NCBI GenBank assembly: GCA_029851415.1
Contig: CM056741.1
Coordinates: 146,928,522-146,992,521 of the forward strand
Origin: Eretmocerus hayati
Lineage: Eukaryota > Arthropoda > Insecta > Hymenoptera > Aphelinidae
Direction of reading: 5' to 3'
Length of the DNA: 64,000 nt
Positions 10,301 through 22,441 of this stretch are shown piece by piece (position 1 is the first letter of the stretch; each line of letters opens with the position of its first letter). The notes under the pieces are model-generated. The model searched no databases. It was not told where the DNA came from and saw only the letters and a program-made list of their open reading frames with translations. Made by a program: the position numbers and the translations under genes.

Positions 10301-13300
10301 CAATTTCAAGAAAAGTAGCTTCAGAAAACTCAGATAAGTGTCTTAGTTTCTCATGGGTATAATAATTGTTCCATCAAGGGCTCGCTAACTTGAGTGTAGA
10401 TAACCTTAAAGATACTGTTGTTTTTTCAATAACAAATTTTGTGCTCCTCGCACATCTCATAATTTGCGTAAGAGTGTTGAAAAAATCTGCTACGAGTAAA
10501 GAAAACATGAGTACTTTGTGGTTTTTCTTTTTTTCTTTTCCAGGTTGAACAGTAAATGCCTGTGATTATTGGGATCACGAACACACGAGAGTGTCGTGAC
10601 ATCGTCATCGTCATCATCAGTTGCAGCGAATCGACGAGCCATACTGGTCGTCGTAGCGAGTTTCTTAGCCCCACAGGTCATCGAGCATCGCAATGAATAT
10701 GCCGGGTGCGCTCTGGATCCTGCTGCAGCTCTTCGAGAGAGTAAGACTTTTGACGACCTTATAAAATTTTTTATAAAATATTTATAAGTTCACGAATTAT
10801 AAACTCTTTATAAAGTCACTTTATAATGAGTTTATAAAGTCCTTATAAATCTTTTTTACTTGGGTTGTCAAACTTCCCAAAACCCGTTTGTAATGGGGTT
10901 CCGCGTGATTCCTTGTAGCCGGGTAAATGAGATAAATTTTAAAAAGCGATGTACGAGGCTAACTTGAATTGCTACTCAAGATTTTCTGGAGCTCTAGTTA
11001 ACGATAGTCTTTTTTTGACGCAGAGAGTTGATTTATGCCCCTCGACGCTTGAATGATAAAATCAATGACCGTGGCTTCAACTTCAATTCGAAGATTCTCG
11101 AGAGCAGCCCCGCATTGAATTTTGAAGACACTCTAATTCAGAAGATCCGAGCACCATTCTCGCCAAACGAGTCTGTTATCGATCATCACTCAACCGTTCA
11201 ATAACCAAGATTCACCTCCCACGTGGTCAGTGTTTACCGGTTCCAACTTTGGCATTGCTCATCCTCTTAACATCTTGAATGACGCGCGCGACGAAAGCTT
11301 CCAGTCCACGATAATACATCGAATCGATCTTCACAATGAGGTTTGCAATTTTGAATACGAACCATGTAAGGTATCTGAATTGCTTGAGCATCCAGGGCTG
11401 GAATCTCGGCGTAGTTGTAATGAGCGATGCTCTCCATCAAAGGCACTTGCTTGCAGCCGAGGTTTGGAACGTTGAAGCATCTCGATCGGGTGGCCGTTTT
11501 GTCGAAGCTCTGCTGCCACGTACCGTTGAAGAATACAGAGCTGGTTATCAGCATTCTAGTGTCTGGTTGCAAGGCTGTACACAGTATTTATGCAGTTTAA
11601 CAATGGCACGATCTTTGATTGATTGACTGTAGGCTCGTGATGATCATGGGGCACGCGGGTGTACCAAGCGTAATACAGAACTGGTCATGGGATAGGGTGC
11701 TTACATTTATCGACGATCGAATTGATGCGGCCATGAGTGCTCCTTTTCGCCCAATCGTTTATGGCCTTTATCGCTGTGGACTGGTCAAAAAAATTCACGC
11801 TTTGCAATTCGGCCCTGTAGTAATGTTGCAGAGCATCGGCGTAATCCTTTTTGAGCGATACCTCTTTACCAAGCCACAACTTAATCGCCGTTTGCAGTTC
11901 TATGCCGCCTGCCTCCTGTAAGAGTGATATAATACACCCTTGTGAAAGTGGTTTCTGATCAAGACTAATACAATAGTATATCTCACGGTGAGGGAACTTG
12001 AATTTGACTTTCCTTTAATTCCATTAGTTGCAGTAGCTATCACTTCACATTTGATCATTAAAATTCCAGGTCTATAAAGTTTTCTCATAGGAGAATTGAG
12101 GTGGAATTTTCAATTGATCCGAAAGGCATCGCATATGAAGTAATGTTGGACGGTGCTTGGACATTTTATATTTCAATAACAATCGACACCGAGATTTCAA
12201 ATTCTATAATCGCTGATTTTTTGAGAACTTCAATGTTATAGAGGGCGACAATGAAATTTTTTCTCTGAACTTCAAAAGTACTTGGGGTGAGATTTTGACT
12301 AGTCACTGATAAACCACAGAAATGTTAACCATCTCAACGCAAGATTTTCCCCAGAAAAGTTTCAGCTTCATGAGGACTTACAAAAACTTTGATGATCATC
12401 ACTGACTTTATGAAACAGAAATCTGATCAATAGGTAATGCCATGGAATTGGATGAATCGGAGGAGAACTATATCATGATTTTTTCATGAACTTTTTATCA
12501 GGAACTTGACAGTTTTCGAGGAAAATTGCAAGGAAGTTGTGATTTTTTTCACTGAAAATCAAACGAATTCGAATCAAAAGAGTGTAAGAAATTAAGAGTT
12601 TTGCATTTGAAAGTCAGTTGAATGCGCTTATCTCAGAATATCTTTTAGCCTCTTCAAACACCATCAAGTTCTTCTGTTGTCTAATTATCATGCTCGGTGA
12701 CTCTTGGATTTGCGGATTTGACCCTTCGCAGGATATCATTTCACTTTTATTACGAGAGTGTCTGACCGCCTTTAAAAATGTTTCAAATGAAGCAACTTTA
12801 CTTCCTCGGAGCCCTATCAGGGAAAGTGCTTTTGTAACTAAAAGCTCTGTTTTGTATTCTGTATCCTCGCGTAATAATTCTATGCGAGTTGTATTTCAAA
12901 AGGAAGATGATGACGTTTCACAATCAGGCTTTGCGGTGAAACATTTTTAATCCATTCAAATAATGATGAAATTGAACCGAATTACCCTGAGAGAGAAAGC
13001 AGTGGAACTGGCTATGTTCCGTATTCCCTGGATATCCGCCGGTAGCCTAAGCGTAGACAAAATTTCTTGTCGTGTCCGCCCGGCTGCTGCCTCGACGAGC
13101 GTCATTAGGGCTGCTTTTATGCCGGATGTTCCAACAATTACATTTCCAGTTTCGGCTTCGTTCACGGCCTGCCCGTAAAATCATCCAATTAGTTACCTTT
13201 TCATTCCATGCCTCTCTACTTTTCGTGCGTCGATCTCAATCGAGATAAGAACCTCAAAAATATTATGCATATTCAAAAAAACGTACTTGCAGTAGCTCGA

Positions 13301-14833
13301 TGCCGAAAAAGTTTTGCCGATCAACTATTCCAGTTCCCAGCGCCGAGCCACCTGTAAAGGTATCAATTTTTGACATGAGGTTACAAAACTTCTGAGTTTA
13401 TGGCATGCAGTTTGAGCTCATCACATTTTAATCATCAAAATTTTATGAATACTCGGTGTTTGGGTTACGTTCACAGACAATGAATCGTCAAAATAATGTA
13501 GATGAACTTCAATGGAAATTCAACCGACTTAAATCGATTCACTGATCATATCTAGTCATGAAAGGATGGGATTGAAAGAGCGATTTTTATCATCACTGGC
13601 ATACTTATTAACAATAGATGATTTTTTTATCCTTCCAACTGGATGCTAATGAATCAAAACAAGATAAGGAGTCCTGTCAATGAAGTCGGTTTGAATGAGT
13701 TATTCTAAAGGTGGGAAATTTCCTGAGTCTTTTCCTTAAGAATCTTTCGTCTTTGTTCGACTGGCTGAGCTACAGCAAGCAAATTACACAACGAATCCAT
13801 AAAACTATCAATAAATCGATTCTCAACTTCACAACAAGGCCTCGTTCATCTGAACATATATCACTCAAATGAACAAGGTTCAGAGTGAGAGATACCTCCA
13901 TCCGTGTCTAACACGAAAGCGATTCGAGATATCTCGAAATAGCTCTTGTTATGAAGAGCACTAATGATTGCTGAATACGCATTCAATTTTGTCAACGCGC
14001 ATAGTGAAAACGGATCCTCTATAAATTTTAAGAGTTGTGAATTACCGGCTCGACACGATGTTTCTCACAAAATCTAGTTAGCATTTTTTTGCATGGCAAA
14101 AAAGCTGTGCGCCAGCTCAGAAGAGATAACAAGGCGCGCATAGAATTCTCATGGCATCAGCTCGGCCGCATGTCAACTAAGGGGGCCTACTGACTTAAAA
14201 TGGTTTGTATCCCGATGACGGGCATACGATACATGCCGACTTTTTTCGTGTATCAATTCTTAACGATTATACCTGCTAATTCTATGTAAATAACACGTGT
14301 ACGTCAAACAACCGATTGGATAGAAAATATACGATACGCGACTGTTTGCCTCTTGGGAGATCCTCGTATATACCTCTGAATTTCGTATCGAAAAACAGGT
14401 TTCTCCTCGTTCGTTTTCTATTACTTAATTAAACATCGCTCAATCAAAATCATACACGCGCTCATCTATCAATCATCTCTCGCCAAAGATCGTAAGACCT
14501 GTCTATTGTCTATGATTACTTCCAGGACTGTTCATGACTTTTGAGTTGCGCAAGATTCTTTTACCGGATGATCGATCCACACTCACAGCATCCAGATTTT
14601 AATTAAGCTTTTTTAACACCACGTGCTAAGTATGATTTCACAAAAACACTAAAATATCTTATTCCAAGCAATCCTTACGATCAGTCATAATTTGTTTTTG
14701 TACAACAGGAGAGGAATTTCCTCTAGCAACTAATATCGTGTCTTCTGAGACATTTGGAATTTGACATACCGATGCAGATGAAGGCAACGAGGAAGATGTA
14801 AACGATGCGTGTAACGGATTGCGACCCGGCCAT
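7371..14833 (-). CDS. Secreted serpin, predicted P1-P1' Leu-Met (8 exons, 411 aa)
   Basis: Serpins trap serine (sometimes cysteine) proteases by cleavage of an exposed loop. Exons on the minus strand are 14833-14770, 13351-13287, 13168-12986, 11915-11705, 11574-11363, 8461-8270, 8114-7979 and 7543-7371; phases match throughout and give 412 codons. Exon 1 encodes only a signal peptide (MAGSQSVTRI, then a hydrophobic run). Family landmarks are 'LITSSVFFNGTWQQ', the hinge 'EEGTVAAAVT' at residues 345-354 (small residues at P12-P10, as in inhibitory serpins) and 'FRADRPFIFFI' near the C-terminus (family usual HPF). Counting from P17 gives P1 Leu361 and P1' Met362, suggesting a chymotrypsin- or elastase-like target. 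The exon 5 donor (ATG|gttcgt) is weak. Intron 5 (2.9 kb) contains a large hairpin and a small MITE. Confidence 0.92.
8801..8956. mobile_element. MITE, piggyBac-like ends
   Basis: A 156-bp element with inverted ends: left 'TCAACACGTTCGCTGCGACG' and right, read inward on the other strand, 'TTAACACATTCGCTGCGACG'. The right flank is TTAA and the left is TCAA, one base off, as expected of a decayed TTAA target duplication. Internal 'gggtcccac' and 'gtgggaccc' blocks give a second nested palindrome. It has no coding capacity. It lies in intron 5 of the downstream serpin. Assignment to piggyBac rests on the TTAA and 'CAC' termini only. Confidence 0.6.
9468..10864. repeat. Near-perfect 1.4-kb inverted repeat (two ~670-bp arms, ~50-bp loop)
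   Basis: The left arm begins 'cccaagtaaaaaagattta' at 9468 and the right arm ends with its reverse complement at 10864. Pairing continues inward to about 10140 and 10192, leaving a loop near 10142-10190. An 84-base sample compared by eye (9960-10043 with its partner) differs at about three positions. The outer 90 bp of each arm carries many TTATAA-type iterations. The inner part of each arm contains an exon-like block (acceptor 'cttttccag', open frame, donor 'gtaaga'). It lies wholly inside intron 5 of the downstream serpin, so the pre-mRNA would contain a long duplex. No target duplication was recognised. Confidence 0.95.
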
Positions 14834-15711
14834 GGTCTTTGATGTGATGTATTACTATTCTGCACTCGCGTGCAATCGTTAAAAAAATTCACACACAGGC
14901 GTGGGCGACTGATTTTACGCGCGCGAAATAACAAATCGGTATGGTGGGATATGATGCGCTCTATACTCGTTCGCGATGTAAAAGCGGCGCGCGTATCCGC
15001 CCGACTGAGACATAAATCGTGTTATACGCCACGGAAGAGAGATGCGAAAGAAAAAGTCGTGTCGCGAGAGTTTAATCTATCGATGACTCGTTTGCTGCTC
15101 TCTGCCCCTTCCATGATGTGAGGATATTTTTTTTCGCAAGTGTTGGGATGAGGCGAGAGGCCAGAAGCGTTCGCATAAACCCGCGTTAACTTTATTCGTG
15201 GCTTGTCGTGTCTGTTTTATGTGCTGTCGAAAAAGTGCATACGAAAACTGCTCGGTGCATCGTCAGTGACGACAACGTGCCCTGCGAGACACAAAGTCGG
15301 TCAAAGAGAGAAAAAACCAGTTCGCTTAATTTTTTTTTTCTGATCCGAAAGTGGCGCTTGTGTCGGGACAGTGTAGCTTTTTAATTGAGTTCAGTGATTT
15401 TTTGCAAAATGGACCCATGAAGGTCTTAACGATACTGTCATCATCAATGGTAAGGTTTTCAACTCCACAAAATTCTCCCATGAATTTTAGTGAAGTGCCC
15501 CAAGGATACAATCGGATTAAAATTCACAATCCAGTCGCACAGTCGAGCGCACAGTCATTGAGGATATCTGATTTATTTTCGTGACACCCGGAACGTCTAA
15601 TTCATTTTTAGTCTAATCAAGGTAGCTTTGACTATGCGGTGGATTTTAGAGGATCAAAGTTCCAGGCTCTCAATCGAAAAAGTTTTTGGTCCCGGATAGG
15701 AAGATTGAAAC

Positions 15712-16803
15712 TCTCCTAGTAAAAAGAAGTGCCTCGTGATCATAAAAGCCCATGTTCTCGACCGAACTGTGATCATATATGATCACCTATAACCATAAGA
15801 CCACAGCCACAGGTTGTCGTAGGTCCCTATACTTACAAGGGGAGGACCAGGTGTTCGGATCACCAATCTTGTCCAAATTTTTTTCATGATTTTGTGCTAC
15901 CTAGAATATGAAGAATCCAGAGTAACTCTGTTAAATGGGTCTCCTGTCCAGAGATACAGGCACTGAGATTATCATTGCTTATGTAGGTCCATGTTGAAAA
16001 TTCTTGTATGTAGATATAATAGCAATATTAATGTTTTTGCCTGTAGCTCTGAACAAGAGGCTCATTTGACGGAGTTACTCTGGATTTTCCATGTACTGGG
16101 TGATACAAAACTGTTAAAAGAATTTGGACAAGATTGGTGATCCGGACAACCGGCCCTCCCCTTGTTAGTCATACGTATTCATGTTGAAAATGGAACGCTT
16201 TATGCCAAATTGAAATATTTCTCAGACCGAAGCGTCGGAGTGAGCGCGCTCGTGACTCCAACCATTAAAACCGCCGTCCAGAAATGAAAACAAAACCTTG
16301 ACGTACACGATAACGATACCCCATAGCCATGTATGGGTTACTTTTGTAAAACCTATGACTAACAAGGGGAGGACCAGACCTTTGGATCACCAATCTTGTC
16401 CAAAATTTTTTTACAGTTTTGTATTATCTAGAATATGAAGAATCCAGAGTAACTCCGTCAAATAGGCCTCCTGTTCGAAGTTACAGCCCATGGCATTAAC
16501 ATTGCCCATATAGGCCCATTTTAAAAAGTGATATATATAGGTGTACTGGCAATGCTAACATTTTTGCTTATAGCTCTGGACAGAAGGCCCATTTGACGGA
16601 GTTGCTCTGGATTTTTCATATTCTAAGTGACACAAAACTGTAAAAAAAATTTGGAAAGGATTGGTAATCCAAAGGTCAGGTCCTCCCCTTGTAAGTATGC
16701 AGACCTAATACTTGCATAGGTCATGGGTGGCCATACATGACCATAGTTTAGCCGGGAACGAGTTCATAATATGATCATAAGGCATTTATTTTTACTAGGG
16801 TCC
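15712..16803. mobile_element. Composite foldback element with two internal palindromes
   Basis: The outer ends are inverted: left 'CCTAGTAAAAAGAAGTGCC' followed by 'TGATCATA', and right, on the other strand, 'CCTAGTAAAAATAAATGCC' followed by 'TATGATCATA'. Inside lie two separate palindromic units, 15831-16169 and 16358-16696. Each opens with 'ctnacaaggggaggacc' and closes with its inverse, and each carries 'aatccagagtaactc' and its inverse about a third of the way in. No ORF is present. A related element with similar ends is at 24629-25503, and a single half-unit is at 50869-50985. Confidence 0.85.
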
Positions 16804-17331
16804 AGATACCTGGTACCGTGGTTCTGAGGGATCGATCTCGGATTCGATACACATGTTCAATTGTACATCCAGTTTAGAGAGATAAATTTATTCTTTCGTT
16901 ATCTTGTCTCAGCTACGAAGAAGTTATGAAGATAGAATCGTTTCTCTCTGATGAATAAAAGAGATCCTTATTGAAACATTCTGGAAGGACTAAACTGAGC
17001 CTAGACACAGAGTAAACGAAAATCACCATGTAAAAATGTATCTATCTTTTCCACGTGCAAAATGGTATCAAAATTCACTGTTACTAATTGAACGGTTGAT
17101 GCACTCCTGGTTTCCATTACGTTTTGAGAGTTTTGAGGAATCTATCGAAATCATTAAAAAATGAAGTCAATCATCATACAGTTCCACAGGTATCCATTTC
17201 ACACGTTTACTATCAATACGCGTGAACAAAGTGCAATCAAAATCCTACCCGAACCACAAATCTCACTACAATACACACTAATTCAAAAAAGGTACCCCTG
17301 AATGGTAGGCCCTTTATAGTCACTCTTTGGG
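16804..17331. other. Intergenic downstream of the upstream serpin
   Basis: No gene or repeat was recognised. It separates the composite element from the stop codon of the upstream serpin and probably includes that gene's 3' UTR. Confidence 0.45.
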
Positions 17332-20300
17332 TCATTTCTCACCGGTCACTTCATCGTTGTCGGTATCTTTGTCGTCGGCATCTCCAGTTCTGTTGGGTAT
17401 CGGTGGTGGCTGCGATGACGGGCTTGCCAGAAGACTTGGCGTTGTACTTGGCGACTGCATCGCGGGCTCGACTATTCCGGTTCTCTCCCGAGGATTATTT
17501 ACGACACCCATGAACAGAATGCTGCCAGTGCTCTCGTCCTCAATGTAAAACAGAAACGGATGATTCGCGTGGAATGTTTCGTCGCTCATTTTGTTACCTA
17601 ACTCCACCTCTGTAAAAAAATTACCATGGTATTTTATTAATTCACGTGGATTTAGTGCTTGACATTGCATGGAATAGCTAAGAGTTGAATTGTTATGTGT
17701 GCAAGAGGGTGCAAAAAATGTTACTGTATGAATCAAAGAATCATCAATCAGTCCAATTGCCGACTGTCAAGTTATATTCACACGAATCCTGGTCAGAACT
17801 GGGAAGTTTAGTTTGATTTATGATTGAAAAAGTATCAGCGAAAGATTAGGACTCCTTAGGGTGTGTCCACAAATAAAGCGTACGCACTGCTCACGGCTCA
17901 CAGTGCATACCCACGGCTCACGTGCGCCATGCGCTGCTCATCGGATTTTAGCCTGCGAGTGATATGGATTTCCCTAGTTACCGGCTACATCCAATACAGA
18001 ACTTGAGGTTAGCGATCGAGAATGGATGACGATCTTCCGGGAAATCGATATCACTTGCGGGTTAGAATTCGATGAGTAGCGCACGGCGCACGTGAGCCGT
18101 GGGTATGCGCTGTGAGCCGTGAGCAGTGCGTACGCTTAATTTGTGGATACACCCTAAAGAGTCCCAATCTTTCGTTGATACTTTACAATCATGAATCAAA
18201 TCTTTGACCTATAAGACTTTTAAAGAAACGATTGTTTGTTGAGAAAGGAAGAAGACTTACAAGTCTTTATGAACACAGCTTGAATGAGAATTGATAACCT
18301 GATTAAATTTATACGAAAACTCTGATCATGATGCAGATAATCATTGGGTTTGTTCATAATCATGGTAACTCAACGACACTATCAACTTTGGTCTTTGGAC
18401 TCAGGGAATTCCATCTCAACAGTATCACTCATCCAAGTGGTAATGGTTTTGAACTCGGTTCTGGACCATGTTCTGTACAAACCATTTATTGGATCACACT
18501 CTCATTACTGTTTTTGCTAAGACCCGAATGATTATGAAAGCTCTCTTGTAAGTAGACATTGAAAGTACCCAAAAACAAAGGAGCGGATTGGCTTTGACTA
18601 TACATATAGCTGGTTTGCACAGGAGGCTCTCACCAATATTGTTAGTATGCGTGATAATATGATCATACAGTTGATACTCGTCTACAAGAAGATGAATAAT
18701 GCAGCCAAATGGGTCTTGCTTGGAGAGGACCTGATGTGGCTTCTCGCGTGGCTTACTAAATAAGATCTTCATTTCCGAAAGAGTATTGGAAGTTGAATCA
18801 GAGCCAATACGGCTCATCGAGCAATGTAAGGGATTATTTTGCAGTCTTAATGAGAGACAGAAATACGGATCTAAACGAGCTTGCTTGTATCCGAAATCAA
18901 TGAGTGCTTAGATTCGCGGAAGAACAGTAGATTAGTAGAAAGGTCCATGGGCAATTTTGTTGTTTGTTTGATGTCAGAATTCGTATCAAGAAGCAACTTG
19001 GGCCCGTGCAAGCCTGCGGGTTGAGAATAACACTTTGGTTCGACTCAATGGGAGAAAATCAAAAGGTTAATAATTGAAACAATTCTTGCTTCTTTCAGTG
19101 ATGAAATGAATTCATTTCAAGCTCTAAATCAGCTCAAACCATAACCAATACGTTCACTGTAACAAGCTTCATGTGTGACAGCTGGTGGTACTCCACAAGA
19201 GAGCAGAGCGTTAAAATCTTATCCTTCCTTAGTGATTTTTTTAAATTTGCAAATTCCTTCCAGAATAAGACTTTTGATAGGGGACTGGGACTTCTGGTAT
19301 AGTATGGTGATAATGACCTGTTAGCATCAGTCTGGATGTTCAAGAAAAAACCGATTGGGTAGAAGGGATTCGTTACAATCCTATCGAAAATTTTTTGATT
19401 CGATCAAAATGTTCACTTTGGAGATAGTTTAGAGTATAGGAAGACAGTTTTACTATGAAAAAATAGTAATCCAGAGTAAAAAAATAGAAAAAAATAGTAT
19501 CTCCCTGTAAACTGAACGGTTGCATCAAATGCTATAGTTCCTCTCGAGTTTGAAAATTACTTATATTGACCCCTTGAGCTAAATCTCCTCTAAGAAACAT
19601 GTTTCAGACTACACAATTTTCAATGGGAAAACAATCATCACAAGATGTTGGATCTGATTACCAGTTTGGCTCTGAACTCAAGTTCATGAGTTTTCAGTAT
19701 CACTCCAAAATATTAGATGTGAGTTCAATTGAATATTATCATATTGCAAACAGATGCTTCTACGAGGCGGTGAGTTGAAAATTGCATATGAGAGGAGAAG
19801 CGTTTCTTGACCAAGATTTGTAGAAAACAAATATCACATTTTTGTGAGTAGAATTGCAAATTTAGATAGTCCTCGAGATAATCAAAATTTGTTCGGTATG
19901 ACTCACTTCCAAAGAAACACTACATCATGATTTTACTGAAAGAAATGACATGCATACCTGTCGCAGTATATGCTACAGTGCCTTCTTCACTAACTTCTAT
20001 GCCAGCTTTTTGGATAATATCACTCACTGTAAGTCGTCTCGACGTCGATCTCGACCGCAGTATGCCAGTCAGAGTGGCAGTATCGTCGAATATGTCGCGA
20101 ATGCCTAGCTGTGAGTTATCAAAATTACTCTTGCTACCTTTTGATCAGTGAAATACTATAACAACAGACTGAATTCTTACCTCTCTTAAATTATTCTCTA
20201 GGTGACTAGTAAAATCAAACTTGAATTTAGGAATTATAATATCAGCAGGAACCTCTTGCATCAACCACATACTCTTGTTAATGATGAATGGATTAATTTT

Positions 20301-22441
20301 CTTCACAACTTCGTCCAATTTTCCTCGGTTCAAGGGTAGGACGAAGAACATTGAAAACTTGTGACCCTGAAATTATCAGAAGATTTTGAGTATTATGAAG
20401 CTGTTATAATTATTATTTGATAGCACATGCTGGATAACATTTCTCTCGGCATTGCGAATCAGCAAAGAAATATGGTCCACAGAGCAAGATTGAAAATGTA
20501 AACTCACAGCGTAAGGAAGTCGAAGGATTTTGGCATCCAATTCATCAGAGGTGACTAGGTAAAATTTACTAGAAGCTCTCATAAACGGAACTTGCAACGT
20601 CGTTTTCTCATCGGACATGTAAAAAGTTCCCATTTTTGTGTCACTGCTACGGAATGGTTGACGATGCCAGCGACCCTTGAAAAACATGGCACTGGTAACA
20701 ACCATCAAGCTGTCTTTCAATTGTTCATCTGAAATTGAATTTTTGGTAATTAGCCCATTTTTTAAATCGTCGTGCGAGAGTGATATTTTAATATCAATTT
20801 TTGCAAGACTAATAAGAATACCATACCGTTCTCGATTACCTTGCTGATTAGTCCATCAGTGATGTTTTTAACAAAGTTATTGACGAGTTCGGCCGATGAC
20901 CTTGTATCGGAAAAGTTTGTACTCAAAACATCAGTATTGTAGAATGATTTTGCAATTGCGCCATAGCGTTGTCGAGGCTTGATACTATTATCCATGAATA
21001 TGCGGGTGCCTATATTCAACGCATATTCGGGTCGTTGTGTCTGAAAGCATCGTTAACGTTTCTATTATTCTTTTGATTTTATCTACAGGAAAAATTGCGA
21101 AAAAAATCACGCGTCATCATATCCTGCGTGAGCCTATTCATGAGTGTTGGACAATAGATTCATTTCTCGACTTTCATCTAGTGTAGATAATTGCTCTCTC
21201 ATAGGATCTAATGTGTGGTTTGTATAATACACATAATTTTATAAATCGTACGACGTCTTCCTGTTTCACTGTGTGATCCGAGTATTTTCGTATTCCTCTC
21301 TTCACTTTCTCAATACGGGTTTGAGCTCAAAATGATACAAATTACTGACTTTTGAGTTACACAGCTGGATAAAGTGGCAAACGAAAGCTTAATCAAATTA
21401 TGTGATCAATTTTAGTCATTTTTGAAATTCAAAATCCACCATATTCTTTCACGAAAGGTCTTTGCGAAAAAAGTGCTGTGATCTCAGGATTTGTATAAAT
21501 CAGCTCGCAAATCAAATTGGCATAGTATTTCAAGAGCATTGAAACTTTGACATGTTCAAATTAATGTCACTTATCGATAGATATTTATTGTTTGCACAAA
21601 TGTCCGCCTGAGTTCGGAAATATCTCTCTCGAGAACGATTACAAAACATCTGAGAATATCAGCACATTTCAAGTTCGCAGAGATAGTCATTGAGTTACTT
21701 GTGACTATATTCACAAGTAACAGGAAGATAATTAGCAAAATTTAATAAACGATTTAGAGACCGATGATTGTTTCTATCACGCCATACGCCATCTGTCGTA
21801 CAATCGACCAATTTTCTTCAGTTTTCCTCAATATCAATTATTTAGAACAATGCATCATCAAAGATCATCGATAGGTCAGAATTACCCCAACGTAACTTTA
21901 TGATACTGTGTATAGCTCGAGTATTACCTGGAGGGATTTAATAATACTGGAGAATTTATCGCGCGTCGCAGATCGTCCAATCGGTAGATGCATGACGTCT
22001 GCAAGCTCCTGAGCAGTTTCGTCCTGGGCTCCCTCGTACAGCAGAGTGAGGGCCAACTTGAGCGAGACCGGTGACACGAGCAAGTTGCCTTTTACAGATT
22101 TGGCCATGTTCTGTGAAATACCATTGTCTTCACTGACTGCATACAAATTTTCATTGCCTCAATTTTCAAAGCTCTCCTAGAGGAAGAGCTTCACTCACCT
22201 TGAGCAGGCCCCAGTCGAACATGGTGAATCTCTCACCCTCAAAGGGTACAAAATCGTCTACATCGTCGTTGGCATTCTCAGCTGTCGCATTCATGGTAAC
22301 TCTTGGCTGAATCTTGCCTCTGAGGTTGTTTTGCTGCGGATTGTTTGCTATGTTTGGTCTTGTAGAGCTCGTCCTCGCTCCACAACATAGCTTCAGACTC
22401 AGCATCAGCATAATCACCAACGTTACCCATTTTACACCCAT
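17332..22441 (-). CDS. Secreted serpin with C-terminal tail, predicted P1-P1' Lys-Met (7 exons, 491 aa)
   Basis: Exons on the minus strand are 22441-22199, 22110-21928, 21040-20827, 20728-20508, 20366-20181, 20108-19958 and 17609-17332, joined in phase to 492 codons. The start at 22441 precedes a signal peptide (MGVKWVTLVIMLMLSL...); an upstream in-frame ATG at 22492 is less likely because it delays the hydrophobic core. After a ~50-residue Asn/Asp-rich N-terminal extension come 'NLLVSPVSLKLALTLLYEGA', 'VTSAMFFKGRW', the hinge 'EEGTVAYTAT' (residues 390-399) and 'FHANHPFLFYI'. Counting from P17 gives P1 Lys406, a trypsin-like specificity, but the loop is two residues shorter than in its neighbour. 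Residues 442-491 form a Pro/Ser- then Asp/Glu-rich tail beyond the serpin fold. Intron positions match the neighbouring serpin at five sites. Confidence 0.93.
17829..18184. mobile_element. Palindromic MITE (~356 bp) in the last intron of the upstream serpin
   Basis: The left half reads 'aaagtatcagcgaaagatta', then 'agggtgtgtccacaaat' and 'gcgtacgcactgctcacggc'; the right half is its near-perfect inverse, ending 'tcgttgatacttt'. The whole unit folds on itself with only a short central region unpaired. It carries repeated 'ctcacggctcac' and 'cacgtg' blocks. No ORF was seen. The boundary could instead be at 'AGGGTGT', with the outer 30 bp also inverted. Confidence 0.85.

Noticed and set aside
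9639..10693. Mirror-image frames at 9.6-9.9 kb and 10.4-10.7 kb
   Set aside because: They exist because the two hairpin arms are copies; most are non-ATG or opposite to the exon-like block.
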